A DNA stretch of 64,000 bases from Paludibacter sp. (GTDB lineage: Bacteria > Bacteroidota > Bacteroidia > Bacteroidales > Paludibacteraceae), in assembly GCA_028710415.1 (NCBI GenBank), contig JAQTUE010000001.1, forward strand, positions 62,001-126,000, in the 5' to 3' direction. The position numbers and the translations under genes are program-made. Below are positions 45,495 through 55,183 of this stretch, in pieces. The first letter of the stretch is position 1. Each line of letters opens with the position of its first letter. The notes beneath the pieces were generated by a model. It did not search any database. It had not been told where the DNA came from and saw only the letters and a program-made list of their open reading frames with translations.

Positions 45495-46754
45495 ATGAAT
45501 TCAGCTACGACACCTTCAACCTGGAAACAAGCCGTTCAAAAAGCTTCGCGTTCACTGAACATGGTAACTGAAGATACCATTAATCAGGTATTACTTGCTT
45601 TAGCAAATGAAGCTATTGTGCAAACCGGAAGTATCCTGGCTGAAAATGCAAAGGACTTGACGGCTATGGATAAAGACAATCCGATGTACGACAGGTTGTT
45701 GCTGAGTAAAGAACGAATTGAAGGAATTGCTTCTGATATCCGGAATGTGGTCCAGTTGCCTTCGCCCCTTGGAAGAATATTGATGGAGACAGTTCGTCCA
45801 AATGGTATGAGAATAACCAAAACAACCGTTCCGTTTGGAGTCGTTGGGATTATTTATGAAGCAAGGCCGAATGTCAGCTTTGATGTTTTCTCGCTTTGCC
45901 TGAAGTCAGGAAATGCCTGCGTGCTGAAAGGCGGGACCGATGCCCATAACTCCAACATGGCCATTGTAAAAGTGATACAATCGATCCTGGAGAAATTCGG
46001 ATTGGATAAAAACATTGTTACCCTGCTGTCTGCAGGACGTGAGTCAACAGCTGAGTTGTTGAATGCTGTGGGATTTGTGGATGTAATCATTCCACGGGGT
46101 GGAAAGTCATTGATCGATTTTGTACGCGATAATTCAAGGGTTCCGGTTATTGAGACAGGAGCAGGGATCTGCCATACTTATTTTGATGAATTTGGCGATG
46201 TTGAAAAAGGAAAAGACATAATATTCAATGCCAAGACAAGGCGGGTGAGTGTATGCAATTCCCTGGATTGCCTGGTGATCCACGAAAAACAACTGAGCAA
46301 TTTACCAGCACTTTGCCTAAAGTTGGCAGAAAAGAATGTGATTATCTATGCCGATGTAAAAGCATATACTTTCCTGAATGGAAAATATCCAAAATCATTG
46401 TTGGAAAAAGTCACTGACGACAGTTACGGGACCGAATTCCTGGATTACAAAATGTCTGTTAAGACCGTGGAATCAATCGGGGAAGCAATAGATCATATCT
46501 CCATATACAGTTCAAAACATAGTGAATGCATTATCAGTGAGAATAAGGAAAATATAAATGTATTTGACCGGATGATTGATGCAGCCTGTGTTTATACGAA
46601 TACATCCACAGCCTTTACTGATGGAGCCCAATTTGGATTAGGGGCAGAGATTGGAATCAGCACCCAAAAGCTACATGCCCGGGGACCGATGGCCCTGGAA
46701 GAATTGTGTTCCTACAAATGGATCATAAAAGGAGACGGACACATAAGGAAGTGA
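45495..46754 (+). CDS. proA: Glutamate-5-semialdehyde dehydrogenase
   Basis: This 419-residue enzyme reduces glutamyl-5-phosphate to the semialdehyde with NADPH, the second step of proline synthesis. Visible motifs are [40 protein letters not shown] and the catalytic cysteine in [11 protein letters not shown] (near residue 254). The C-terminus [23 protein letters not shown] is family-typical. It is separated from proB by the HEPN/MNT module, an exported protein and ExbBD. Confidence 0.96.
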   Translation: MNSATTPSTWKQAVQKASRSLNMVTEDTINQVLLALANEAIVQTGSILAENAKDLTAMDKDNPMYDRLLLSKERIEGIASDIRNVVQLPSPLGRILMETVRPNGMRITKTTVPFGVVGIIYEARPNVSFDVFSLCLKSGNACVLKGGTDAHNSNMAIVKVIQSILEKFGLDKNIVTLLSAGRESTAELLNAVGFVDVIIPRGGKSLIDFVRDNSRVPVIETGAGICHTYFDEFGDVEKGKDIIFNAKTRRVSVCNSLDCLVIHEKQLSNLPALCLKLAEKNVIIYADVKAYTFLNGKYPKSLLEKVTDDSYGTEFLDYKMSVKTVESIGEAIDHISIYSSKHSECIISENKENINVFDRMIDAACVYTNTSTAFTDGAQFGLGAEIGISTQKLHARGPMALEELCSYKWIIKGDGHIRK

Positions 46755-46962
46755 AAAATAAGAGTGTAATTCACTAAATTTCAAATATATTTACACTATT
46801 TGTTGTATATTCAAAAATAATTGATTTCCTTTGTAGCTGATAAGAAAGTGTATTTTTTCGTACGGTTATTTTTCATGCCTATTTCAAGGACTGATTATTG
46901 TTTTAACCTCGTTTGTTTATACTGTTCTTGAAACACAATTTATTCAATTTTTATTTTATTTT

Positions 46963-47208
46963 ATGAACATTTACGTAGGTAACTTAAGTTACAAAGTTCG
47001 CGAGAATGACCTTCAAGGGGTTATTGAAGAGTATGGTCAAGTAGAGTCTTGCAAAATCATTAAAGATCGTGAAACCGGAAAATCTAAAGGATTTGCATTT
47101 GTAGAAATGGCTGATGATGCAGCTGCTGCAAAAGTAATCGAAGAATTAAACGGAGCAGAATTTGATGGTCGCTCAATGGTTGTTAAAGAAGCCAGACCAA
47201 GAAACTAA
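46963..47208 (+). CDS. RRM-domain RNA-binding protein
   Basis: This 81-residue protein is a single RNA-recognition motif with RNP2 MNIYVGNLSY and RNP1 KSKGFAFVEM. Such short RRM proteins are common in Bacteroidota and act as global RNA-binding regulators. It is a stand-alone gene with a long upstream gap (208 nt) and a strong terminator. A near-consensus TTCCTTTG near 46829 may be part of its promoter. Confidence 0.95.
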   Translation: MNIYVGNLSYKVRENDLQGVIEEYGQVESCKIIKDRETGKSKGFAFVEMADDAAAAKVIEELNGAEFDGRSMVVKEARPRN

Positions 47209-47234
47209 GATTTTTTTTCTAATCACACAAACGA

Positions 47235-47268
47235 ACTTCTGTTATTGTAAAATAGCAGGAGTTTTTTT
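47235..47268 (+). terminator. Terminator of the RRM gene
   Basis: ACTTCTGTTATT (47235-47246) pairs with AATAGCAGGAGT (47251-47262), 12 bp with two G-U pairs and loop GTAA, followed by TTTTTT. Confidence 0.9.
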
Positions 47269-47286
47269 GTACAAACCAATTGACTT

Positions 47287-48174
47287 ATGAACCGATTTAA
47301 AGGAATCCTTGAACAAAGCGGACTATTTTCGAACCTGGTTGTCCTATTTGCCTTCATATGTTTTTTTGTTTTACTACTCTCACCATTGACAGCCCTTATG
47401 GCTGTAACAAATCCACCGAGTGTCAACTTTCTAAAGTTGTCGCAATTAGTCCTGTCAACAGCGGTTTTTATCCTTCCTCCCTTTGCATTAGCCTATCTGT
47501 GCAGTAAGAGCCCTGTTGCTTATCTTTATTTTGATACAAAGACCCGGATACCCGATGCCGGATTTGTGATCTTGTTCATGCTTATCATCATACCATTTGT
47601 AAATTTACTTGGCGATATAAATCATCATCTGGTATTACCGGGCTTTCTTTCCGGTGTGGAGAATTGGATGAAGTCGGCCGAAGATGAAGCCAATAAACTG
47701 GTAGAACAAATGCTTCAGGTTCACGGTTACACGGCCTTGTTTTTCAATATCTTCCTGATTGCCTTATTGCCTGCCATTGGGGAAGAACTGTTCTTTCGGG
47801 GAGCCTTAATACGAATATTCCAACAATGGAAAGGAATTAAGACGGCCATATGGATTGCAGCATTTATCTTTAGTACGATCCATTTACAGTTTTATGGTTT
47901 TGTGCCCAGATTGTTAATGGGTGCTTTTTTTGGATATTTGCTTTTGTGGAGTGGAAATCTATGGTTGCCAATCATTGCCCATTTTATAAATAATGTAGTT
48001 GCTGTAATTTTCTATTACCTGAAATACAATGGGTATAAAATGCCGGATATAGATTCCATTGGCTATGGAAATACCTTGTGGATTGGAATAGCGAGCGGTG
48101 CACTCGGGATATTTTTAATTTACAGATTAAGAGTTATTTTCCGGTTAAGGGCTGATAAAATCATTAATTCATAA
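47287..48174 (+). CDS. CPBP-family intramembrane metalloprotease
   Basis: This 295-residue polytopic protein carries the three CPBP/Abi motifs: EE-x3-R in GEELFFRGALIR (about residues 168-179), F-x3-H in FIFSTIHLQFYG and H-x3-N in IIAHFINNVVA. Roughly eight membrane segments surround them. In eukaryotic Rce1 these residues hold the catalytic Zn/water; bacterial members have been tied to bacteriocin self-immunity or envelope regulation. The substrate is unknown. It sits between the RRM gene and porW. Confidence 0.9.
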   Translation: MNRFKGILEQSGLFSNLVVLFAFICFFVLLLSPLTALMAVTNPPSVNFLKLSQLVLSTAVFILPPFALAYLCSKSPVAYLYFDTKTRIPDAGFVILFMLIIIPFVNLLGDINHHLVLPGFLSGVENWMKSAEDEANKLVEQMLQVHGYTALFFNIFLIALLPAIGEELFFRGALIRIFQQWKGIKTAIWIAAFIFSTIHLQFYGFVPRLLMGAFFGYLLLWSGNLWLPIIAHFINNVVAVIFYYLKYNGYKMPDIDSIGYGNTLWIGIASGALGIFLIYRLRVIFRLRADKIINS

Positions 48175-48270
48175 CTTCCAGATTCCCTCTTTACATTCCC
48201 GTTTGGTATTTTTAGCTAAGTTTCAGAATGATTTTCCCGTCAAGGTTAACAATAAGTGCTTAAAAATTTG

Positions 48271-48278
48271 TATTTTTG
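48271..48278 (+). promoter_or_regulatory. -7 promoter element of the porW-porX unit
   Basis: TATTTTTG matches TAnnTTTG about 119 nt upstream of the porW ATG. No convincing -33 was found at the usual distance. Confidence 0.5.
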
Positions 48279-48396
48279 TAAGCTTAAAGACAATAGAACG
48301 TGCTTTTTAAAGTTTTTAATTCGTACTCATGTGTCATCTTTTAAAAAGATGTCTGAGAAGATTCTATTTTTTATCTAAAATTGCTATCGATTGACT

Positions 48397-51300
48397 ATGG
48401 CACTCCGAACTCTTTTGAAAAAAGTACTGGCACATAAAATCTTTTTTGTTATCCTGATAGTATTTATCAGCGGCTGTTCCACGAAAAAAAATACGTGGAT
48501 GTCGAGGTCGTATCAGGCAACCAATACGCGGTTTAATGTTTATTTCAACGGGTATAACAGCTACAACGAAGGATTGAAAAATATCCAGAAGGCGAATAAA
48601 GAAGATTACTCGTCCATTATCCCTATGTATCCTATCAGCAGGCACTCTAATGCTACAGCTGCAACTTCCAATATGGATATGACCATTGAAAAATGTCGTA
48701 AGGCCATTAAATTACATTCGATAAAAATAAAACCTGCAAAAAATTATAAGAAGGCAAACGACCCGGATTATAAGCTGTTCTATAACCAGGAAGAATTTAA
48801 CCCGGCATTAAAGGAAGCCTGGTTGCTACTTGGCAAAGCAGAATTTCATAAAGCTAATTTTCTGGGTTCGGTCGGCACCTTTTCGTATATCGTCCGTCAT
48901 TACAACAATGATAAGGATATGGAAGCAACCTGCCAGTTGTGGATTGTACGTGCTTATAGTGAAATGGGCTGGATTTATGAAGCCGAACAACTCATGTCTA
49001 AAATTGTACAGGACAATTTAAAGCGCTCCAATGTCGGCTTTTATGCGTCAGTAAATGCCGATTTGTTATTAAAGAAGCATCAGTATAAAGATGCCATTCC
49101 TTTCCTGGAATTGGCCCTTACCAAAGAAAAAGATAAGAGCCTTGAACAACGTTTTGGGTTTTTACTTGCCCAGCTTTATCAGAAAACGAAAGATAATAAG
49201 GCTGCTTATGAGTACTATACGAAGGTTATAAAGTCGAATCCACCCTATGAGATGGAATTTAATGCCCGGATCAACCGTGCCCAGCTTGATATGGGTAATA
49301 TCGCCAGCATTCGGAAAGAACTGTCAAAGATGCTCAAGAACCGCAATAATAAAGAGTATCAGGACCAATTGTACTATGCTCTCGGAAATACCTACCTGCA
49401 TCATGCCGATACAGCTAAAGCAATTGATAATTATAAACTTTCCATTGAAAAAAGCACAAGGAAAGGCATAGACAAAGCGGTGACCTTAATTACATTAGGA
49501 GACCTGTATTATACAAAACGCAATTATGTAAAGGCGCAGCCCTGTTATGATGAAGCCGGTAAGATTATTACGAACGAGAACGAAGATTATGCCCGGGTAG
49601 TCAGGCTGGGTGAAATGCTCAGTGAACTGGTGACTCAATACGATATTGTTGTCCTGCAGGACAGCTTACAGAAATTGTCGGCAATGCCCGAAAGTAAACG
49701 TCTTGAAGTTATCAATAAGTTGATTGAGAAACTGAATGCTGACGAGAAAGCTGCTGCCGAGAAAGAGTTGCAGGATAAACAGGCAGAGATTAATAATGCT
49801 GAGGATAATTTCACTAATTTACCGCCGATAGGAGGCATGCCGGGTACTGCCGGTGACTGGTATTTTTACAATATGGATGTCATGCGCAACGGGATGTCCG
49901 GGTTTATTAAGAAATGGGGAAAGCGTAAACTCGAAGACAACTGGAGAAGAACGAATAAAGCGACATCGATTTTTGCAGATGAGCAATCGGCTAAAACTTT
50001 AATCAAAGATTCTACAGATACCATTTCAAAAACAAAAGAAGTTTCTGATAAAAAGAAGCCTGAGTACTATTTAAGGCAAATACCGGTAACCCCAGATCAG
50101 ATTGCAAAATCGACAGCTGATATTGCAACGGCATTGTTTTCAATGGGCGAAATTTATAAAGATAAAATTGAAGACATACCCATGTCCATCAAGACTTTTG
50201 AAGAATTTATACGTAGGTTCCCGAACGATAAACGGGTGCCGGATGCCTATTTTTATATTTATCTGATGCAGACCAGGGCCGGAAATTTAAGTGATGCAAG
50301 TTTATACCGTACAAAACTTATCAATGAATATCCAACCTCAAAATACCAGAAGATACTTTCGCAACCGGATTATACCGCGCAACTGGAAGGAATGTATAAA
50401 GTTCAGGATTCAATCTATAACCTGACTTATAAGGCCTATAATGAGAGTGATTTCAAAACGGTTTATACCCAGGTTGCCTATATCAGACAGAATTTCCCCT
50501 TGTCAACCCTGATGCCGAAATTCTTATTCCTGAACGCCCTGAGTATTGGGAAAAGCGAAACACCTGATAAGTTCAGGACTGCCCTGAATGAGCTGGTGAA
50601 AAATTACCCCCTGAGTGATGTGAGTGCCATGTCGAAAGATATCCTGGCATTGATGAAGCAGGGACAAGAAGCAAAAACCGGAACTTCAAGTGGTTCGTTG
50701 TTATCCAGGCGGGATGAAAATACAAAAACAGAAATTAATGAAATAAGTCCGCAGTCATTCTCGACAGATAAGCTGACTAAGCATAGGATCCTGTTTATAA
50801 GTTCTGCAAATCAGGACCAAATGAATAAGATGCTTTACAACATTGCATCATTTAATTTCTCCCGGTTTATGATTAAAGATTTTGATTTGGTGGTAAATAA
50901 AATGGATAGTACACAATCTGCACTTTCTGTCACCAATTTTGAATCCTATGATGAAGCAGTGTGGTATGAGAATTCTATCTCCACCGATTCAGTATTGTCA
51001 AAATTAATGAACGATTTAAGGGTTCAAAAGGTTATAATATCAGAAGAGAATTACGGGTTGTTAAAAACGACTTTTAGTCTGAAAGATTATCTGGCATTTC
51101 AACTTAATCCTCCGGTAAGAAAACCACCTGTTCTGCTGGCTGAGAATAAGATTACAAAGAAACAAGAGATTGTTCCCGCTGTTAAAAGCAATGGTGTAAA
51201 AGTTGTTCCTGTAAATACGGTAAAAGCAGAACCTGTAAAAATCGAACCAGTAAAAACTGAAAAGAAAATTGAAGCGGCTGTTACTAAAGCAGAAGAAAAA

Positions 51301-51945
51301 GTTACGGTTAAAACACATGAAAAAGCTACAGACAATAAACCAATTGAGAAACCGGGAGTAAAACCTATTGAAAATACAGCAGAAAAAGCTACAGGCAAAA
51401 CCGTAGTAAAACCTGCAGAGAAACTAATTGATAAAACTGTTCAGGCTTCTACTACGCCTAAAAATCAGGATGTAAATGTAAAAGGAGCAGGTGTTACTCC
51501 AAAACCAGAAGAGAAAGTGACTCCTGCACCTGCACCTGTTATTCAACCGAAACCGGATAATGTCCCATTGTTTAAAGGGTTGTTTGGCTACAGGGCTAAT
51601 GAACCTCATTTTATTGCCATTTATATCCTGTCGGGGAAAATAGACTTTGAAAAGACGAAAGTAGCTATAAATGCATATAATTCGAAGAATTACGGACTCA
51701 TGAACCTGAGTGTTTCACTGGAAACATTTGATAAACGCCAGGTAATTATTATTGGCAGCCTGACCGATGCACAGGTTGCAAAATCCTATCTGATAAGGAT
51801 GGTTAAAGAGAAAAGCATATTTGAAGGTTTAAAAGGAGCCAGTTATCGGAATTTATTGGGTTCCCAGAAAAACCTGAATGTATTGATGCAACAGAATGCA
51901 CTAAACCAGTATTTTGAGTTTATGCAAGAATATTATTTAAAATAG
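48397..51945 (+). CDS. porW: Type IX secretion lipoprotein PorW/SprE, TPR repeats
   Basis: From ATG 48397 (an upstream TTG at 48391 is unlikely) this is a 1182-residue lipoprotein with lipid cysteine C27 in VFISGCSTKK. The N-terminal motif STKKNTWMSRSYQATNTRFN and the long TPR-like solenoid (KAEFHKANFLGSVGTFSYI, KHQYKDAIPFLELAL and others) match SprE of Flavobacterium and PorW of Porphyromonas. These are needed for T9SS secretion and gliding. A Lys/Glu/Pro/Thr-rich linker spans about residues 910-1060. Two copies of a similar 110-residue domain flank it (about 792-905 and 1068-1182), both ending in a Leu-x-x-Tyr segment. It is followed 38 nt later by porX, so the lipoprotein and the regulator are one unit. 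Confidence 0.88.
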   Translation: MALRTLLKKVLAHKIFFVILIVFISGCSTKKNTWMSRSYQATNTRFNVYFNGYNSYNEGLKNIQKANKEDYSSIIPMYPISRHSNATAATSNMDMTIEKCRKAIKLHSIKIKPAKNYKKANDPDYKLFYNQEEFNPALKEAWLLLGKAEFHKANFLGSVGTFSYIVRHYNNDKDMEATCQLWIVRAYSEMGWIYEAEQLMSKIVQDNLKRSNVGFYASVNADLLLKKHQYKDAIPFLELALTKEKDKSLEQRFGFLLAQLYQKTKDNKAAYEYYTKVIKSNPPYEMEFNARINRAQLDMGNIASIRKELSKMLKNRNNKEYQDQLYYALGNTYLHHADTAKAIDNYKLSIEKSTRKGIDKAVTLITLGDLYYTKRNYVKAQPCYDEAGKIITNENEDYARVVRLGEMLSELVTQYDIVVLQDSLQKLSAMPESKRLEVINKLIEKLNADEKAAAEKELQDKQAEINNAEDNFTNLPPIGGMPGTAGDWYFYNMDVMRNGMSGFIKKWGKRKLEDNWRRTNKATSIFADEQSAKTLIKDSTDTISKTKEVSDKKKPEYYLRQIPVTPDQIAKSTADIATALFSMGEIYKDKIEDIPMSIKTFEEFIRRFPNDKRVPDAYFYIYLMQTRAGNLSDASLYRTKLINEYPTSKYQKILSQPDYTAQLEGMYKVQDSIYNLTYKAYNESDFKTVYTQVAYIRQNFPLSTLMPKFLFLNALSIGKSETPDKFRTALNELVKNYPLSDVSAMSKDILALMKQGQEAKTGTSSGSLLSRRDENTKTEINEISPQSFSTDKLTKHRILFISSANQDQMNKMLYNIASFNFSRFMIKDFDLVVNKMDSTQSALSVTNFESYDEAVWYENSISTDSVLSKLMNDLRVQKVIISEENYGLLKTTFSLKDYLAFQLNPPVRKPPVLLAENKITKKQEIVPAVKSNGVKVVPVNTVKAEPVKIEPVKTEKKIEAAVTKAEEKVTVKTHEKATDNKPIEKPGVKPIENTAEKATGKTVVKPAEKLIDKTVQASTTPKNQDVNVKGAGVTPKPEEKVTPAPAPVIQPKPDNVPLFKGLFGYRANEPHFIAIYILSGKIDFEKTKVAINAYNSKNYGLMNLSVSLETFDKRQVIIIGSLTDAQVAKSYLIRMVKEKSIFEGLKGASYRNLLGSQKNLNVLMQQNALNQYFEFMQEYYLK

Positions 51946-51983
51946 AAATATACCAAAACAAACTATATAATACTTATCCTGTT

Positions 51984-53531
51984 ATGAAAAAAGACCGAAT
52001 ACTTTGGGTTGATGATGAAATGGATTTGTTACGTCCATACATTCTTTTTTTAGAAGAAAAAGGATATGATGTTACAACAGCTACCAATGGTAAAGATGCA
52101 ATAGAATTGTGTCAAAAAGAGACATATGATATTATTTTTCTGGATGAAAATATGCCGGGTTTAAGTGGTCTGCAAACGCTCGCTTTGATAAAGGATATTG
52201 ATCCGACTGTGCCTATGGTAATGATTACTAAAAGCGAAGAAGAGAATATCATGAATATGGCTATCGGCAGCAAGATTGCCGATTACCTGACAAAACCTGT
52301 TAATCCAAGCCAGATATTACTGACACTGAAGAAGAACATCCACCAGAAAGAAATTGTAACCGAGCATACTACAACAACTTATCAATCGGCATTCAACCGG
52401 ATAGGCATGCAAATCAACGATTCGCTGACTTATGAAGACTGGGTTGAAGTATACAAGAAACTAGTTTACTGGGAGCTGGAACTTGCTGAAACGGATAATG
52501 GTATGGACGAAATGCTGAAAATGCAAAAAACGGAAGCCAATAATACATTTACTAAATTCATACGAAAGAATTATGTTGAATGGTTTGAACATCCGGATAA
52601 TCGTCCTTTAATGAGCCAGGAACTGTTCAAAACAAAAGTGTTCCCGTTATTGGATAATGGCGAAAAAGTATTCTTTGTACTCGTTGATAACTTCAGGTAC
52701 GACCAATGGAAAGTGATCCGTGAATTACTGAACGAATTCTTTACGTTCAACGAAGAAGAGTTGTATTGCAGCCTGCTTCCAACGGCTACGCAGTATGCAC
52801 GGAATGCTATTTTCTCAGGACTATTGCCTTTGCAGATACAGCAGATGTTCCCGGACCTATGGGTAGAAGAAGAAGATGAGGAAGGCAAAAACCTGAATGA
52901 AAAGGATTTGTTACAAACCATGTTTCAGCGATACAGGAAGAATTACACTTTTTCATATCATAAAATAAACGATTCAAATTCCTGCGAACGATTAATTGAC
53001 CAGTTGCCACGCATTGATGGAAATCAATTGAATGTGTGTGTCCTGAATTTTATTGATATGCTTTCTCACGCAAGGACTGAATCAAAAATGATGCGGGAAT
53101 TGGCAAATGATGCTGAAGCCTATCGTTCATTGACTCTTTCGTGGTTTAAACATTCACCTACATACGAACTGTTTAAGGCAATAGCACAGCACGGTTATAA
53201 AGTTGTATTTACTACCGATCACGGAACCATCCAGGTGGACAATGCCATCAAAGTAATCGGAGACCGTAACACAAATGTAAACTTACGGTACAAAGTTGGC
53301 AAGAACCTTAGTTATAATAAGAAAGAAGTATTTGAAATTACCCAACCCTCGAAAGTTGGATTACCAAGTCCGAATGTAAGTTCAACCTATATATTTGCTT
53401 ACAACGATAATTTCTTTGCTTATCCGAACAATTACAACCATTATGTAAGTTACTATAAAGACACATTTCAACATGGTGGCATATCACTTGAGGAAATGTT
53501 GATACCAATTATCGTGATGCAACCGAAATGA
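51984..53531 (+). CDS. porX: PorX: response regulator with PglZ/alkaline-phosphatase-like domain
   Basis: This 515-residue protein has an N-terminal receiver domain (phosphoacceptor D54 in IFLDENMPGLSG, T82, K104) and a C-terminal PglZ domain of the alkaline phosphatase superfamily. Metal/catalytic motifs are VLVDNFRYDQW (D235), LLPTATQYARNAIFSG (nucleophile Thr near 267), NFIDMLSHAR, TTDHG and the C-terminal QHGGISLEEMLIPI. PorX is the T9SS response regulator partnered with the PorY histidine kinase; its PglZ domain was reported to be a phosphodiesterase acting on cyclic oligonucleotides. No porY is in the window. It directly follows porW. Family assignment is strong. Confidence 0.93.
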   Translation: MKKDRILWVDDEMDLLRPYILFLEEKGYDVTTATNGKDAIELCQKETYDIIFLDENMPGLSGLQTLALIKDIDPTVPMVMITKSEEENIMNMAIGSKIADYLTKPVNPSQILLTLKKNIHQKEIVTEHTTTTYQSAFNRIGMQINDSLTYEDWVEVYKKLVYWELELAETDNGMDEMLKMQKTEANNTFTKFIRKNYVEWFEHPDNRPLMSQELFKTKVFPLLDNGEKVFFVLVDNFRYDQWKVIRELLNEFFTFNEEELYCSLLPTATQYARNAIFSGLLPLQIQQMFPDLWVEEEDEEGKNLNEKDLLQTMFQRYRKNYTFSYHKINDSNSCERLIDQLPRIDGNQLNVCVLNFIDMLSHARTESKMMRELANDAEAYRSLTLSWFKHSPTYELFKAIAQHGYKVVFTTDHGTIQVDNAIKVIGDRNTNVNLRYKVGKNLSYNKKEVFEITQPSKVGLPSPNVSSTYIFAYNDNFFAYPNNYNHYVSYYKDTFQHGGISLEEMLIPIIVMQPK

Positions 53532-53577
53532 TTATTCAGGATAACTTGAAACTTCAAGTTCAATTGATTTTTAAAAA

Positions 53578-54531
53578 ATGAAAAACTATACTAACGTAAA
53601 AGACCTTGGAAACCTGCAGGAAGCAGTGAAAGAGGCATTGGAAATTAAGAAGAACCGATTTGCATACAAACATATCGGTGAGAACAAAACCTTGTTGATG
53701 GTGTTTTTTAATTCGAGCCTTCGGACACGCTTAAGCACACAAAAAGCAGGAATGAACCTTGGGATGAATACCATGGTGCTGGATATTAACCAGGGAGCGT
53801 GGAAACTTGAAACCGAACGTGGAGTAATCATGGATGGCGATAAACCGGAGCATATCCTGGAAGCTATCCCTGTTATGGCTTGCTATTGTGATATTATTGG
53901 TGTACGTGCATTTGCAAATTTTGAAAGCAAGGAATTTGATTACCAGGAAACCATTATCAATCAGTTTATAAAATATTCCGGTAAGCCTGTTTTTAGTATG
54001 GAAGCTGCTACAGGCCATCCCTTGCAGGCATTTGCCGATTTAATTACCATTGAGGAATTTAAAGAAAAACCACGCCCGAAAGTGGTTTTAACCTGGGCGC
54101 CACATCCAAAAGCATTGCCTCAGGCAGTACCAAACTCTTTTGCTGATTTTATGAACGAAGCTGATGTGGACTTTGTGATTACTCATCCAAAGGGATATGA
54201 ATTAGCCGATCAATTTGTTCGTGGTGCCCGAGTGGAATACGATCAGCTGAAAGCATTCGAAGGTGCTGACTTTATTTATGCCAAGAACTGGGCAGCTTAT
54301 CAGAATCCGAATTACGGGAAGATATTAAGTACTGATCGTAGCTGGACAGTCAGTGACCGGCAGATGGCGGTCACCAATAATGCCCGTTTTATGCATTGTT
54401 TGCCTGTAAGAAGAAATATGATCGTTACAGATGATGTGATTGAAGGACCAAGGTCGATCGTAGTCCCTGAGGCTGCTAATCGTGAGATCTCCGCACAGGT
54501 TGTCATTAAAAGATTATTAGAAAATATATAA
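53578..54531 (+). CDS. argF': N-succinylornithine/N-acetylornithine carbamoyltransferase
   Basis: This 317-residue transcarbamylase belongs to the Bacteroidetes branch that acts on acylated ornithine. Carbamoyl-phosphate motifs are FFNSSLRTRLST (residues 44-55) and HPLQAFADL; the C-terminal HCLPVRRN is intact. Residue 90 is proline (MDGDKPEHI). In the Bacteroides fragilis enzyme Pro90 selects N-succinylornithine, whereas the acetylornithine enzyme of Xanthomonas has Glu at the matching place. The product, acylcitrulline, would be deacylated by the ArgE-like enzyme at 56842. It follows porX by 46 nt and starts an apt-argB-esterase-argE run. Confidence 0.92.
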   Translation: MKNYTNVKDLGNLQEAVKEALEIKKNRFAYKHIGENKTLLMVFFNSSLRTRLSTQKAGMNLGMNTMVLDINQGAWKLETERGVIMDGDKPEHILEAIPVMACYCDIIGVRAFANFESKEFDYQETIINQFIKYSGKPVFSMEAATGHPLQAFADLITIEEFKEKPRPKVVLTWAPHPKALPQAVPNSFADFMNEADVDFVITHPKGYELADQFVRGARVEYDQLKAFEGADFIYAKNWAAYQNPNYGKILSTDRSWTVSDRQMAVTNNARFMHCLPVRRNMIVTDDVIEGPRSIVVPEAANREISAQVVIKRLLENI

Positions 54532-54591
54532 ACTCAATAGTCACAACTATTACAAACCGATAGGTTATTGTTGTGTCTAAAATCAAAAGAA

Positions 54592-55116
54592 ATGAATTTA
54601 GAAACTGTAGTTGCATCTATAAGGAATGTGCCTGATTTTCCGAAACCCGGAATTTTATTTAAAGATATTACCACCGCAATGAAAGATGCGGAAGTGTTGA
54701 AGTTTATTGCAGACAATTTGTATGAATACTACAAAGACAAAGGAATAACAAAAGTTGTTGGTGTTGAAAGCCGTGGGTTTGTACTGGGAAGTATTCTTGC
54801 TTATAAACTGAATGCAGGTTTTGTTTTATTGCGTAAACCCGGAAAGTTACCTGCCGAAACTTTCAAGATTGACTACGACCTGGAATATGGAACTGATTCC
54901 CTGGAAATTCATAAAGATTCTATCGAACCGGATGATGTGGTACTATTACATGATGACTTGCTTGCTACAGGCGGAAGTGCTAATGCTGCGTTGAGTCTGC
55001 TGAATAATTTTACACATAACGGCATCTATGTGAGCTTTTTGATTGAGTTGGGTTTCCTGAATGGAATCGACCGGTTGAAAGGAGCAAAAGACATACATTC
55101 CCTGATTAAATTCTAA
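54592..55116 (+). CDS. apt: Adenine phosphoribosyltransferase
   Basis: This 174-residue salvage enzyme converts adenine and PRPP to AMP. The PRPP loop reads VVLLHDDLLATGGSANAAL, where DDLLATGG is the signature; VGVESRGFVLGS and LRKPGKLP are also typical. The ATG at 54592 is chosen over an upstream TTG frame extension because MNLETVVASIRNVPDFPKPG matches the normal APRT start. It sits between two arginine genes without an obvious pathway link. Confidence 0.95.
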   Translation: MNLETVVASIRNVPDFPKPGILFKDITTAMKDAEVLKFIADNLYEYYKDKGITKVVGVESRGFVLGSILAYKLNAGFVLLRKPGKLPAETFKIDYDLEYGTDSLEIHKDSIEPDDVVLLHDDLLATGGSANAALSLLNNFTHNGIYVSFLIELGFLNGIDRLKGAKDIHSLIKF

Positions 55117-55183
55117 AACTTATTAGATTAAAAGTGTAAAGACTAAGCATTGCTATGCAGTCTTTGCTGATAAACTGAACAAC

